From assembly GCA_030267565.1 (NCBI GenBank), contig BRXU01000011.1:1974501-2038500 (forward strand): a stretch of 64,000 bases of DNA. Direction: 5' to 3'. Positions within the stretch are counted from its first letter, which is position 1, and each line of letters starts with the position of its first letter. The position numbers were made by a program, and so were the translations under genes. The notes beneath the pieces were generated by a model. It had not been told where the DNA came from. It made no database searches and was given only the letters and a program-made list of their open reading frames with translations. Source of the DNA: Pleodorina starrii. Lineage: Eukaryota; Chlorophyta; Chlorophyceae; Chlamydomonadales; Volvocaceae. This document shows, piece after piece, positions 34,501-46,426 of this stretch.

Positions 34501-37500
34501 TGGTTCTGGTTGTGGTGATTTTGGTGGTTGTAGTAACAACCGGAGCGACCGGATGCATACGTGACCGCACTCCCACCACCGTGTCACCATGTCACCGCAC
34601 CGGTGAGGTTCTGCCAGGCGTCCCTGCTGGCCCAGTCGGGTGGCAGAGGTCCGGTGATCCGGTTGTCCATCAGGATGAGGTCCTGAGGGGGGGGGAGAGG
34701 GGGGAGGTGCGGAAGCGCGGCGAAGGAACCCAGGCGGCATTGAGGGCGGAGAGGGAAGGGGGGGCGCGGAAGGGGGTGCGAGGGGGGGCGGCGACAAGAG
34801 GGAACACTGAACCCATTCGGGGTGGGTGGGTGGATGGGTGGGTGGTGCGGGAGGCGCCAACGCGGGGTGCCCAAACGCCGGCACAACCTTACACACGAGC
34901 CCCGAGGCGAGATACGCTACCCCCGACAACTCGGAGCCGGCCTCGGAGTGTCTCCCATCTGTCCGCGCTCCCTCACGCATGTGCATGTGCACCAAACCCC
35001 CCCGACCTGCAGCATGGGGAAGCCGCCGCCCGTGCCCCACAGTTGGGGCAGCGTGCCGCTGAGCTGGTTGGAGATGGCGGACAGCAGCGACAGGCGGGGG
35101 AAGGCGCCGCGGCTGCCCCAGGAGCTGGGCAGGGGGCCTGGGGCAAGACGAGGCAAGGGGGCGGGGAGGGAAAACGGGGTGGGGAAGGGGAGGGCGGCTA
35201 ATCGCAGGGGGAATTCCTCTTGCCTGGCGGCGGGAGCGCCCAAACGAAACGGAAACCAACACCACAAAGCAGTGACCAGAGACGTCCAGAGCAGCGAATG
35301 CTGGCCAGCGTGAGAGGAAGGAAGGCAGCCGCCGGTGGGAAGAATAGCCCAAAAAACAGGTTGGGTGAGGTGATGTAGGTGGGTTGAGCGAGCGACCCAT
35401 GGGTCAGTCCCTGGCCCTGAGGGCTCGGCCCAAGTCTGGCACGGGGCGTTGGGGCCCCACCTACCGGTACCATTCTCGCCCACCTGTGAGCAGATTGTCC
35501 CCCAGGAAGAGCAACTCCAGGGTTGGGAAGCTGCCCTCGGTGCCCCACTCGCTTGGGAGCGTGCCGCTCAGGTTCTGGTTGTTCAGGAAGAGAGAGCTGC
35601 GGGGCAGTGGAGAGCCGTGAGGGCCCGTGGGGATTAGCGGAGGGCATGGGGGAAGCAGACTCCGGCCGTGGCTTCATGAACGAGGGCGGCAGGGGGCTGG
35701 CGGCTGGGGAAAGGTAGGCTGGTGGATGGGTGGGTGAAGAGCACTGCGGCTTGCAAGCGGTGGTCCCCCCCGGGAGCGGAGCAGGTCCCCGGGGTTGACA
35801 GGACGTGCGCAGGGCGGGCGAGTGCAACGCGGTGGCGACCGGGCGGCCTGCGGGTGCGGGGCGAGCTTGGGCCGGCGGTGACAGCAGAGCGCCCTCCGCC
35901 ACGCCCCCTCGCTTCCCGCCGAGCCCAGCCCCACCAGTGCGGGCCGGCGGGTCACCGGTTGCACTGCGTCAGCCAATCAGTGCCCGACCGCACGTGAGCG
36001 GTGTGACGCGATCGGCGGTCTGGAGCTGTTTCGCTGACGACAACGGCCCAATGATGATGATGACCCAACGACCGTTTGGAAAGGACCCTGACCTCGGCGC
36101 GACAACCTGCCAAGGCACCACCCTGTTTTCTTGGTTCCCCTTTACCCTCCCCTTCTCCGCAAGTCCCCATCCTCACCGCAGCTGCGGGAAGGCGCCCGGC
36201 CGGCCCCACTCCGGCGGGATGGTTCCGGAGGCGTTGTTGAAGGAGAGGCGCAGGAAGCTGAGGCGGTGAAAGGCGCCCGGCGCACTCCACTCCACGGGCA
36301 GGGTGCCTGCGGGTTTCGACACAGACGGCGGCCACCGGGTGTTGACCTCAACGCGGCACCGCTGCGAGATGTCGTTGCCGTCTCTCTAGCACACCACTGC
36401 CGCAGCGACATGCAGGATACCTCCGTGGCCTGCGTCGATCCGGTCCGCCTTCCGCGCCAATGCCGGCGCGGCCCAGCAGCCAGCCAACTGACCCAACTCA
36501 TGGGTAGGGGGAACACAGGCGCGGGGCTAGAGCAAAATCGCTCGCGACAACACCCACCGTACAAATTGGACGTGTAGAGGTCGAGCTTGGTGAGGGCGGT
36601 GAGGTTGGCGAAGTCGGGCGACAGCGGGCCCGAGAAGCACGGTTGCTGCGGGGGTAATGGAGATTAACACCGCAGTGGACGTAGGGACGTAGGGACGTAT
36701 GCGACCGAGAACCCAGGTGGGAGGGGCAATGCGGGAGGCCGGACACTTGTTGACGGAATCGGGAGGGGTTCAGAGGCAAGCACGCACGGAAAACAGCCGG
36801 CCTCGGTTGGCGTGGCTTGGTTGGCGTACCGGTACCCAAACATACGACAGGCAGCGCCCGCCCTTTGGGTGCGAGCACGCGTGCCGGAACGACGCTGGCG
36901 CAGGGAGTGCGAGCTTAACACGTAAAAGGAGGCCGGCAGTGCGCCAGGGAAGCAACGCTGGAAGCTATCGTACCGCTTAGGAGCGGAATGCAGGATTCAA
37001 GCGCCGCATGATAAGCGGGCATGTAGATTCGGTTACATATGCCGCTACGCCTGCTGCTGCTGCCGCTGCTGCCAGTTGGCGGCCAGGGGAGCGGGTGGGA
37101 GGAGTTTGTCCCGCTGGCCGAGCGACGCGCTGTGCAGCAGATCGCAGGGCGCTAAGGAGGCCGGCAGTGGCCGCAGTCCGCCGGCGGGCACAGGCGGGGG
37201 CGTTGTGCAACAAAACAGACAGAAACCTTCCGCCGCGAGACTTTTGGGAACGCAGCGCACAGCTGTAGAAGCCCATGCGATGAGCCCATGCGCAGCGGCA
37301 CGCGCCAGTTTGCAGCAGCGCCGCCGCGCTGCGCCGCACCGTTCCCAACGCCCAAAACTTCTATTTTTCAATTATCCCTAATCCCAGCTACCCGAGCCGT
37401 TTCAACCCTGGCCGTTGATTGCAAACCTGTGTGCAGACAATGACCAGCTCCACCACGCGGCCCTGCTCGTCGCAGCGCACGCCCGTCCAGTTGCCGCCGC

Positions 37501-38056
37501 AGGGCGCGTCATCCGACCAGCCTGTAAAGCGGACGCAACAGCAGCAGCCGCTGAGTGATACCGGAAACTCGTGAGGACGGCTGGCCGGCATCCGAGGGCC
37601 GGGGGCGCGACGAGGCGCGACGTCAAGAGCGAACCGTTGCTGGCATCCCCAGCGCAGAGGACATATAAGCAAGAACCGCGATAAGGGTAAATGAGCAGAT
37701 GGCCACTATCTTTGCGCAGACCGGCCATGCTGACTGGTTCGATCGGAAAACGCGCGCGCGGTCGAGCGTTGCGTACCTGCGTAGCCATTGGCTGCTGCCG
37801 CAGGTTCCCAGTCCCCAATGCTGTCGCGTATGCGTTGCAAAATTGCCAGGTCGGGAGACGACGTCCCCTGGGTCGTTCCGGTGCTGCGCCCCGGCGTGGC
37901 GCCTGTCACTTCAGCGCCGTTGACGACCACCGCCGGAGCGCGCCGCTGCAATTGCAATGGATTTACAGGCCTCGTGGCAACTTGCAGCACGAGGCAGAGC
38001 ACTAGGCTGCCCAGGACAACTGAGAGCATGTTGGCACCCCGTGCACCGCGCCACAT
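31588..38056 (-). CDS. Secreted leucine-rich-repeat protein (no kinase domain)
   Basis: Twelve exons, 38056-37777, 37521-37427, 36645-36558, 36306-36177, 35596-35484, 35137-35007, 34682-34601, 34163-34086, 33511-33398, 33218-33137, 32620-32454 and 32186-31588, give 652 aa. The N-terminus (MLSVVLGSLVLCLVLQVA at residues 10-27) is a signal peptide. Residues about 98-112 hold a plant-type LRR cap (CGGNWTGVRC). About thirteen plant-type LRRs follow, of the form LxxLxLxxNxLSGTLPxxWGxxGAFPxL; examples are FLNNQNLSGTLPSEWG and LFLSANNFSGTLPVDWG. The last exon ends in a long Gly-rich tract (encoded at about 31635-31790) and SGVNVVQLPSC. No transmembrane span or kinase follows, so an extracellular or cell-wall protein is likely; ligand unknown. 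Intron 11 uses a GC donor (32453). Most introns interrupt the same Gly codon of the repeat. Confidence 0.85.
32994..33023 (+). repeat. Intronic TTATCCACGG element, copy 4
   Basis: GGGGGTTATCCACGTATAGG continuing CCGGAGCCGGG lies in the LRR intron 32621-33136. It has one change in the core (ACGTATA for ACGGATA). Confidence 0.7.
33095..33131. repeat. (CCTGC/CCCTG)n pentamer tract
   Basis: About seven CCCTG/CCCCG pentamers end six bases before the exon border at 33137, in the donor-proximal part of an LRR-gene intron. Confidence 0.85.
34462..34545. repeat. GGTTGT-type low-complexity tract
   Basis: Degenerate GGTGGTTGT/GGTTGTG repeats over about 80 bp in the LRR intron 34164-34600. Confidence 0.85.
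35394..35405. repeat. Intronic palindrome GACCCATGGGTC, copy 4
   Basis: Perfect 12-bp palindrome in the LRR intron 35138-35483. It is followed by CAGTCCCTGGCCCTGAGGGC, which has a further small inverted repeat. Confidence 0.8.
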
Positions 38057-38810
38057 ATTGCACCGATGTTAATTTGTAGAGCTAAGTAATAACTTTTAGC
38101 GCCCAGAAGGGAGAGGATACAAGTTCCTGACCAAGTTTGGGGGGCTAGCATGTCCCGCTGACGGACAAGGTACCTCGGACGTTACATGGATTGTGCACAC
38201 CAAAAGCCTACTGCAGGCGTATCGTCAGTCTCACAGATATATGCAATTAACACCATCTATCTAATGTCAGGGGCGCTACGCGCGCCCCAGCCCGCGGAGT
38301 CCGCGCATATCGTATATGAACGAACAAAGTGGTCTGCCTGAGGAACGCCCTCACTGGTCGAATTTACGATCACAGTCACGGCAGGCATTCCGGTTTGACG
38401 GAGCTGCAGCTTGACACCGAAGCACCTTGAAGTCAGCCAAAGATACCAGCGAACAACGTCGCTGCCACGGCGGACAAAACCCATGCACCCACGCCATCCT
38501 GTCTTGCTTCTGCACACGTATGGGATGTACCCTTTCCCCGAGCAACCCATGGTTCAGTTATGCAAGACCCCATCTGCACTCGGTTAACAGTCAACCATGG
38601 CGTCCAGTTGCTCTCAAAAAAGCCAACGCTCCGAAACAGCCTTTCCCCCACCCCACCACCAGCCGGGAGAAGGCCAAGTGACGCCCTCGCACAGCCGGGG
38701 CAGCATGATCGCCCGCGGCCGCCGCGGGGGCCCGTCCGGCACGTCAGACGAGGGTGGCGAAGGCATCGAAGACAGGGATGACGCCCGCGAACCCACTGTC
38801 GGTCCGCATC
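38057..38810. other. Intergenic region upstream of the LRR gene
   Basis: This 750-bp stretch is AT-richer at 38060-38270 and should hold the LRR promoter and the 3' UTR of the GLG1-type gene. No gene was recognised. Confidence 0.5.
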
Positions 38811-41800
38811 TTACGCTTTCCCACCGGTGTGTTGCTGTTTCACAACCAGTGTGTAATCCCGGTCGCTCCCGCCCCGCAGCCGCCGGTATCCCGCGTACGC
38901 GCCATAAATGATCAGCACAATCAGTGCAGTCATGCCCAGCATCGCCATCCACCCAGTAAGGCTGACGCCCTGGGCGTTTCCGCGGCGGTCGCGCGTCAGG
39001 GTGGGCAGACCGGTCGTGACCTCGATCGCCTCCAGTTGGTCCTTCAACAGAGCGAAGGTCAGGGACGACTCGAACGCCGCCTTCATGTTGGGCGGCTCCG
39101 CAATGTCAGCCAGGCGCGCGCAAGCAGGTGACAAGGCAGCACTGCCAGCCTCGGCTTGGAGGAGGCGCGCAGCCGAGGCGCGGTCCTGACGCTCAAGCTG
39201 CAGTGGGGTAGGGGCAGAACGGGCGAATTTTAGAGCATGGGCGTTCCGGAATGCAAGGCTTATCGAAATGACCACGCGAGCCACAGGTTGCAGGAATATC
39301 AGGCTCGTATACACTGAGAAGGCAAGCAACATGTTGCAGATCTGTTAGCAACGGCCATTCGATGGAGCGACTCACCAGGGTCGCTAGGCAGGTGCCGACG
39401 GCTCCCGGACGAGATGCCATGTTCGGCCTGTCTGCCAGGCAGAGCTTCTGAATGTCGCTGTCGCATTCGTTGGTGATGATGGCGCCCTCCTGCCACACGA
39501 AGAACGCCATGTGCACAGCGCGGCCCATCTCCTTCTGGCAGCCACCCGACAAGGAATCGTAGTTCTTGATCATGCACTTATACACCAGACCGTCCTCGCT
39601 ATTCGCGGAGTCCTCGTTTGCGCAGTACGTCAGAACGTCGGCCTTACAGGCCTTCCGCAGCGGGGGATCCAGCTTCCAATTCGCTTGCCTGTACAGGGGA
39701 CGAAAGTGCGCACTGGGTGAGAATCGCTGCAACGCGTTGGCGTATGCATGCATGCCTGCACAAAACAGCCTGATAGCCACAGGCTCAGGTTTTACACTTC
39801 CATAACATGAGACCACCGTCCCACTGCACCGTACCTGCGCTGGAGCTTGTAGACCACCTGGTACTTGCAGCCGCTGCCAAAATCGGCGTCGTTCATGTTC
39901 TCAGCCAGGCAGCGGAAGACACGCGCTTGTCCCGGCTGCACATCAGAGCAGAACAGCTGACGCTCAGCCTTGCAGGCCTTCAGCAGGGACATGTTCAGCT
40001 CGATCGAGTTTGCTTCCTTCTCCTCCAGCAGCAGCTCCTCGCGCCGGCATGCGTCGCTCAGCTTCTTCCGGTTGTCGCGCAGGCACTTGTGGACACGGCC
40101 CTCACCTGCGCAGCCGGGAGCAATCAGGATCTCGGTGCACTATAGGGCGCAGCTGCGGAGCGCTCTCCAGAAAAGAGAGCGTCATACAAAGACGAAGAAA
40201 CCGTGGTGCAAGGAACCGATAAACATATACAGCCTTAGAGCAAAAGCTGCGCAGGGCTCTGCTCCACATTGCCGCCGTTGTAGCTCAGACCTGAACATAC
40301 ATACGCGGCAAACCGGCACGACGCTGATCTGCAAGGAACCGGCTAGAACCTCCGACATACCTGCTTCCACGCCGTTGCAGTACAACTCAACATCGGAGCG
40401 GCACGCCTCTGCCAGCAAGATGTCGTTCATGAAGTTGGACACCTCCATCTTTTCGTAATAGTAGACCTCCTTCTTACACGCCTCGTCCCCAATGTCCTCA
40501 ATCTTGTCCGTCAGGCACCGCAGGACCTTGCCACCGCATGGCTGTGAAGAGCGTGAACGGACACGGGCCGGTAGCCGTGAGTTGGGGGGCATTGGCAGTT
40601 GGGGGGCATTGGCATTGGCATAGCCGTGCATTGGGGGGCAACAATATCAAAGAGTAACAGGGTACGAGCACGCGATGGCCGGAGCCACTGCGACCTTCTC
40701 GGGTGCACCCCAGCTAGCGCAGCCTAAAGAGATGGCTTGCAAGAAGGGAGTTAAAAGCGCGTGAGCGCGGGGCATCCACGAAAGCTGCGGGATTGTGCAC
40801 GGACAGGCTGTAACCCGTAAATAGTAAGTAGCTGCTTAGTTATGCCTGCCCAGGGGGCATGGACGGCTCGTCACATGGTACCGGGAGTACAGTACAGGTA
40901 CCGGGAGTACAGTATATGAGGGGAACCGCGAGGGCGCGTCTTCGCCCTGTCTGTCCAGCTCGCACACGCACATATCCGCCCGGTAGGCCCCATGCACCGA
41001 AGCAGGAATCTGAATTTCCGCACTTGCTGCGACGGCGGTCGAGCCTTGAGGCAAAATCCCTACTCACGCTGCCGTCGTTGGTCTGGCAAAGGCCTGGGCA
41101 AAGCTTGTCGACCTCCCTCTGGCAGGCCTTATGCAGGCGGAAGTTGAAGCGGTAGTCCTTCGAGATCTCCGCCTCGTACGAGCTGACCTCCTCGCTGCAT
41201 GCTTTGCCGAAGTCCTTCTGGCTCTTGTTATCTTGCAGGCAGCGGATAACACGGGCGCTTCCGTGCGGAACGTCCTTGCAAAAACGCTCAATCTCCTTAA
41301 CACAGGCCGCCTTCATGGGGTACTGGAAGTCAATGTTCTCGGAGAACCGAACCTCTTCATCGAAGAGGGTTGCACGGCATACCGGACTCAGGCGGTCGCG
41401 ATTGTTGCCGAGGCAGCGGATTACCCGCGCGGAACCCTGCAAAGTGGAAGGTGGACAAAAGCACGCAAGTGAAGGAAACAGCCCAGTAGCCGGACCGCAC
41501 GCGGATGCAAGGCCTTCGTGCTGCCGCCTTTACGGACTGAGCTGGCATGTCGATGGCAAATAAACCCGCCGCTCTTGCAGTGCAATCCCCGCGCGTAAAT
41601 TTGTAACAACAGCGACCATCCCATTCGCATCGTTCTTGTCCGTTCGGCCCGTGCCGTATTTACGGCTGTGTTCTCTTACCCCCATGCAGTGGACGGTCGC
41701 TCGGCTCGCGTGCTATGCGGCCTCTGGAGCTCGTTGCTATAAGCACTGTTACAAACCTCTTACGAGGCGAAACGGGGTGGCATTCGCACGGAGTCGGCAG

Positions 41801-44800
41801 GCGGATTGCACTTACCGGGGGCACATCCGAGCAGAACTTCTGGCGGTCCTCAAAGCAGGCCTCCGCCAACGGAACATCGAACCGGATGTCCTGCGACGCC
41901 AGCTGCAAGTACTTCTTGACTTGCGCCTTGCACTGTGCGTTCTTAATCTCGCCGGAGTAGTCTTGCAGGCAGTTGATGACCGAGGAGTCGTACGTGTCAA
42001 TGTCATCCAGGTCCTGCCATGGATCAAAGCCCGTGCCGTAATGAACGACATACCCGGCAAGTAAGCTTGAATCCGGCAAGCGGACGTAAAATGATGAAGG
42101 TGTGCACCGTCTTTTAGTATGCGACAGTTACAATGAGGGATCACTAGAGTCCTGCGCTGGTGCATTTTGAGTCTCTGAGTCAACTCAGAACCCCACGCGC
42201 CTGCCGACTGCAGACCAGCACCCTCCCTCGTGTCCGCCCATCATTTAGGGGGTTTGGTCCCATGGGACCCACCGGCGGTCAGTGCTAGGACACTGCCTAA
42301 TGTGGCAGCCTGGCACGGACGCCGGGACAATCCCTTACGCATGTCGTGCACGCCCGCACTCACCCCAAAGTAGGCGCACATGTTGAAGATTTCATTCTCG
42401 CAGACGTTCCGCAGGCGGGAGTCCAGACGGAAATCACGGACGCGACGCTCAATCATGGAGTCCACCTCCTCCTTGCAGCCGCTCGAGAGCTGTTCGCGAT
42501 TTTCCTCGAGGCAATCTTTCGTGCGCGCATTCCCAGGCTCGATGTCTTTGCAGAACTGCAGGGGTGCAAGTTCAGGGGCAAAGGCCGTCAACCGCGTACC
42601 GCTACGACGTACCGTGAGTAGTCTAACCCATGCACGCACACAAGCGCCTACCCCCATGTCACATGGGTACACAATACATCTCAGTCCCGTATTGGACTTG
42701 TTCGCACATAATTTCACCTTGCGCTTGTCGGGCAGGCACTTAGAGAAAAGGCGGACACTCAGCCGAATGTCGTCCGCATTCTCCATCTCCTGGCGGAAGA
42801 GTTGCTCCTCGCAGGCCCAGGACAACTGCATGCGCTTATCACGCTGCCATGCAGGAAAATGAAAGGGAAGGGAAGAATGTACAGAATGGGACAAATGAAA
42901 TCGTGACGAGAATGTTTGCGCACGACACAAATTGACCTCAATCGACTTCAGGGAGCCGACGTGGCAGACACAGCGCATTCAAACCAGGTTAGCACACAGA
43001 CGAGCAACGCCGCCAGGCGCCGTAAAGCGCCGTAGGTTTGCCCGGGGAAGGGGCAATAGCGGCCACTTAGGCTGGAGCTCACCAAGGACGACAGGACTCT
43101 TCCCTACCAACCGTCAACACCCTAATACCGCATTGTCGTAGATCCTGATCATAGATCCGACCCTAACCGCAACCAGGTTAGCGTACCAGGCAAGCCTGGA
43201 TGCGGCCACCGCCGTTCTTGACGCCCTTGCAGAGGTTCTCCGAGTCCTCCTTGCAAGCTTCGTACAACATTGGGTCCGCACGAATGTCAATTGCGGCCTG
43301 CGTGTAGGGGCGGTATCGTGTTTACTCGTGAGGTCGTCTCATAGCGCACCAACCTTCCCCTCCCAGGAGGGCAGGAGCGCACTTGGCCCTGAAGCCTGAG
43401 TGCTCGCTCAAAATGGCTGCGCTCAAGATCCCCCTCCGTGTGGTGCCGCCCGGCATACACAAGTTCGAAACACATCCGAGGTTCTTGTCGATGTCACCTT
43501 CCCCGCAGGACATCCGTACCACGGCAGCAACCCTTCACGTTGCAACTATTCCCCAAGCCACCCGGTGTCTTACCTCGAGCATCACCTTGAACAGTTGCTG
43601 CTTGCAGGGCTTTGACACCTGGGCCTTCACGTCGCGGAGGCAAGCAATGACCTGACCAGACTTGTAGCCGAAGAACCACGTCACATTGCAGAACTTATCT
43701 GCGTCTACCTTGCACGCCTTGGCTGCGGTCGCGAGGTTCACAGATCTTGTAAGCATTTCGATATCGCACTAGTCTTTTTCAAGGCTAGGAAAATTTCCAG
43801 TTCAAACGCTCTCACCAAGCGGAACGTTTGCATTGATGTTGCTGTTGCGCTGAATCTTGAAGGCGAACACCTCCTCGCGGCACTCGTCGGAGATTTCCGG
43901 CACATCTGCGGACGAAAACTTGTTAAGGAGCTGTTCGCAAACATGTCGAAGCAGCTATAGCACTCACCGTCTGAACTATCCGGCACCTCAGATGCAGCGA
44001 TTTGCTCGCTGATGCAGTCAGCAAGCTTGCCGTCGCCCTCATCGACGTCGTCGCAGTAGGCCTCGATCTCCTTGGCGCACTCGCCTGTGCAAATCGCGTA
44101 AACGCTTTACCCGTAATTCACATGATCAAGCAGACAGCAGTTTAGCCCACCCCAAACAGTCTTACCATCGCCGTCGATGTCATTGCCGAAAGTAATATTC
44201 GCGGAAGGCGCGAAATCGATGATCTTGTTCGTGTACGGCGTCTGCTTCTCCCGCTTCTTCGTTTTGGTATCATCGGCCTTGCCGTCGGCCGACTCGGACC
44301 CTTCTACCTTAGCAGGCTGCTGCTCCTTCTCCGACTCCTCCTCGGCAGACTCCTCCTCGGCAGGCTCCTCCTTGGCAAGCTCCTCCTTGGCAGGCTCCTC
44401 CTTGGCAGGCTCCTCCTTGGCGGGCTGATCCTTAGCGGGCTCCTTAACGGGCTCGTCCTGCTTGGCGACTCCCCCGGCGGTCTTCTCCTCCTTGTCGTCA
44501 TCCTTCGGTTTCTGCTCGGCCGCGGCAGTAGCCGCCGTAGCAGCGGCGTCGGCCGGCTTCGCCTCCGCCGCAGCCTGCTTAACCGTCTCTGCCTGCTTCA
44601 CAGCCTCGCCGTCCTTCGCTGCAGCTGAGGCCTCGGGCTTCGCGGCAGTTGCGGCTTTGTCGTCAGCCTCCTTGTTATCAGCGGCCTCCGCGGCCTCAAC
44701 AGCTGCATTCACAGCCTCAGCGGCAGCAGCTGCCGCTTTCGCAGCAGCCGCAGCAGCCTTGGCGATTGCAGCGCTGCCGTTGGGGTTCTTCTTCGGTGTG

Positions 44801-45113
44801 TCGGTCGGTGTTGTGGTCGCAGCTGACGCAGCCGTCGTTGCAGCCGCAGCTGTGTCAGCTGCGGCCGCATTCGTGGCAGCTGCATTTGAGGCGCCCGACG
44901 CGGCCTCCTTTGTGGCTGCTGCTGCTCCGGCTTGAGTTGCTGCAACAGTGTTGGGCCCATCCGCAAGCGCCGGCAGCACGACGCAGCCGATGACCAGCAA
45001 ACTAACGAGCAAGTGAGCCTGCGGTATTATTAGGGGACAGCGGGTCAAAGCGCCAGCCCGAACCAGAATTACTATGCCCAAAGAAGTTAGCGACCATTAG
45101 GACGTGCCTTCAT
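38811..45113 (-). CDS. Golgi apparatus cysteine-rich protein (GLG1/MG-160-type) membrane protein
   Basis: Fourteen exons (45113-45108, 45018-44166, 44084-43968, 43905-43816, 43722-43574, 43297-43187, 42843-42718, 42555-42364, 42013-41816, 41436-41068, 40541-40361, 40105-39835, 39688-39376, 39197-38811) give 1120 aa. Residues 1-22 (MKAHLLVSLLVIGCVVLPAL) are a signal peptide. Residues about 25-265 are an Ala-rich then Glu/Lys/Pro-rich region (repeats of AKEEP). About 700 residues of cysteine-rich GLG1 repeats follow, with paired patterns such as ARVIRCLGNNRDRLSPVC and DVPLAEACFEDRQKFC. One membrane span at about 1075-1096 (GWMAMLGMTALIVLIIYGAY) and a basic tail GYRRLRGGSDRDYTL end the protein. 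This is the type I topology of GLG1/ESL-1, a cis-Golgi resident that binds secretory cargo. The 2-codon first exon and its GC donor are inferred, because no other in-frame ATG precedes the signal peptide. Confidence 0.9.
40577..40640. repeat. Short tandem TTGGGGGGCATTGGCA repeats
   Basis: Three imperfect copies of a TTGGGGGGCATTGGCA unit lie in the intron between exons 10 and 11 of the GLG1-type gene. Confidence 0.8.
40792..40817 (+). repeat. Diverged TTATCCACGG-like element
   Basis: ATTGTGCACGGACAGGCTGT continuing AACCC aligns with the intronic element core at about two thirds of positions. It lies in the GLG1-gene intron 40542-41067. The match is imperfect and may be chance. Confidence 0.35.
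40877..40914. repeat. Tandem 20-bp repeat, two units
   Basis: GGTACCGGGAGTACAGTA occurs twice with a 20-bp period in the same GLG1-gene intron. Confidence 0.9.
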
Positions 45114-46009
45114 GGTGGTTCCTTGCGACCGCAAAACAATCTTTTCAGGAAGGATATCGGGTGGAGGAGCTGAAATTCAGATCAGCGACCTCCGCGATGA
45201 AGATGCCCAAGCTCCAGCGCTAACGCCCTTCTGCGGGTAGGTGTCTGGCAGAACCGTCAAAGTCCTATGAAATCTAGCTAGAACATGAAGCTATACATCT
45301 GTAAGATCAACAACAGCAGCAGCGGCGTGGCTCCTATGGCAGAGCCGAGCCAATCAACAAGATCGTTGGGCGCAACGGGCTGTGGCCAAGGTGAACCCCT
45401 AATCTCCAGAGGCCATCCAGCCCCGTTTTGAAGTTTTCTCTTGTGAACTTGCGAATGGTGCAGGTCATGACCTGAAGACTTACTTCTGCGCTCGGCCTTT
45501 TGGTATCGTACCACCGTACACTAAATTCAACCCCCCAGCATGGCATGCTTATTTCTTCGAAGGGACAATTGTACTGCTGGTTACTTCGTTCATAAGCAGG
45601 GGCAGAACTAACTCCTGGTTTGTGGTTGTTGTGTATCGCAACCGACTGACGTTGATAAAAGCTTCGACAGTATCTTTTTTTGCGGCTTTGGCGTGCTTGG
45701 GCGTGCTGATTGCAGTCGAGCGTTATCCTACTGCCGGGTGTTATCGCATATGGTTATAGCGTGGCGATGGCTGCGTGCGTGACGCGGGTCAAGACGCGGA
45801 ACATTGTATCGTGACAGCTCTGAGCGTCTCTGAGGAAGGGGTAAGGGCAGGAGGTCTACGAGTTTCTGGCGGGGATTGAAGGGGAGAACTCAACAGGGTG
45901 GGATGCCCTCTCTGGACAGGAACATGAGACCGGGGCTAAGCAACCGAAAATGAAAAAACATCAGGAAAGGCCGCGTGGAACGGCCTTCGGTCCATGAAGA
46001 TGGTTGTCG

Positions 46010-46210
46010 GTGTTACAGTGGGCTCCAGACTCTCGGAAGGATAGAGCCAGCGGGCCGTGCACTGCAGCTGCGGAGACGACAAGGCCAAAGGAATGCACAA
46101 CAGGCCCGACAGCAAGAGTCACTCGGAACGAGCAAACCGGGGGGAAATGACTCGGAAACCCGCGGCCAAGGGGCAATGAGCCATGCGGCTCCCCTGCGGA
46201 CCCCAGCTAC
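46010..46210 (-). repeat. Dispersed repeat A, inverted copy
   Basis: The reverse complement matches 29283-29530 and 49134-49390. It contains GGTTTGCTCGTTCCGAGTGACTC, then GCAGTGCACGGCCCGCTGGC, and the right-end block GAGTCTGGAGCCCACTGTAA. Confidence 0.7.
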
Positions 46211-46426
46211 CCACAAATTGGCGCACCAACAAACCTGACAGCAGCTGGCAGGCTGCAACTGGAAGAACCCTGTGCGCTAGACGCCCCAAGTAAACAGGGG
46301 GAAATGTAGTGAACGGTTCGGCAATACGTCAATCCTCCGCTTACGGCCCATGTAGCTATAATCACATGAGCCCGTCGGAGACCATTCGCAAGAAACGAAT
46401 CGAATCCCACCCTTACCCCGGAAGGC

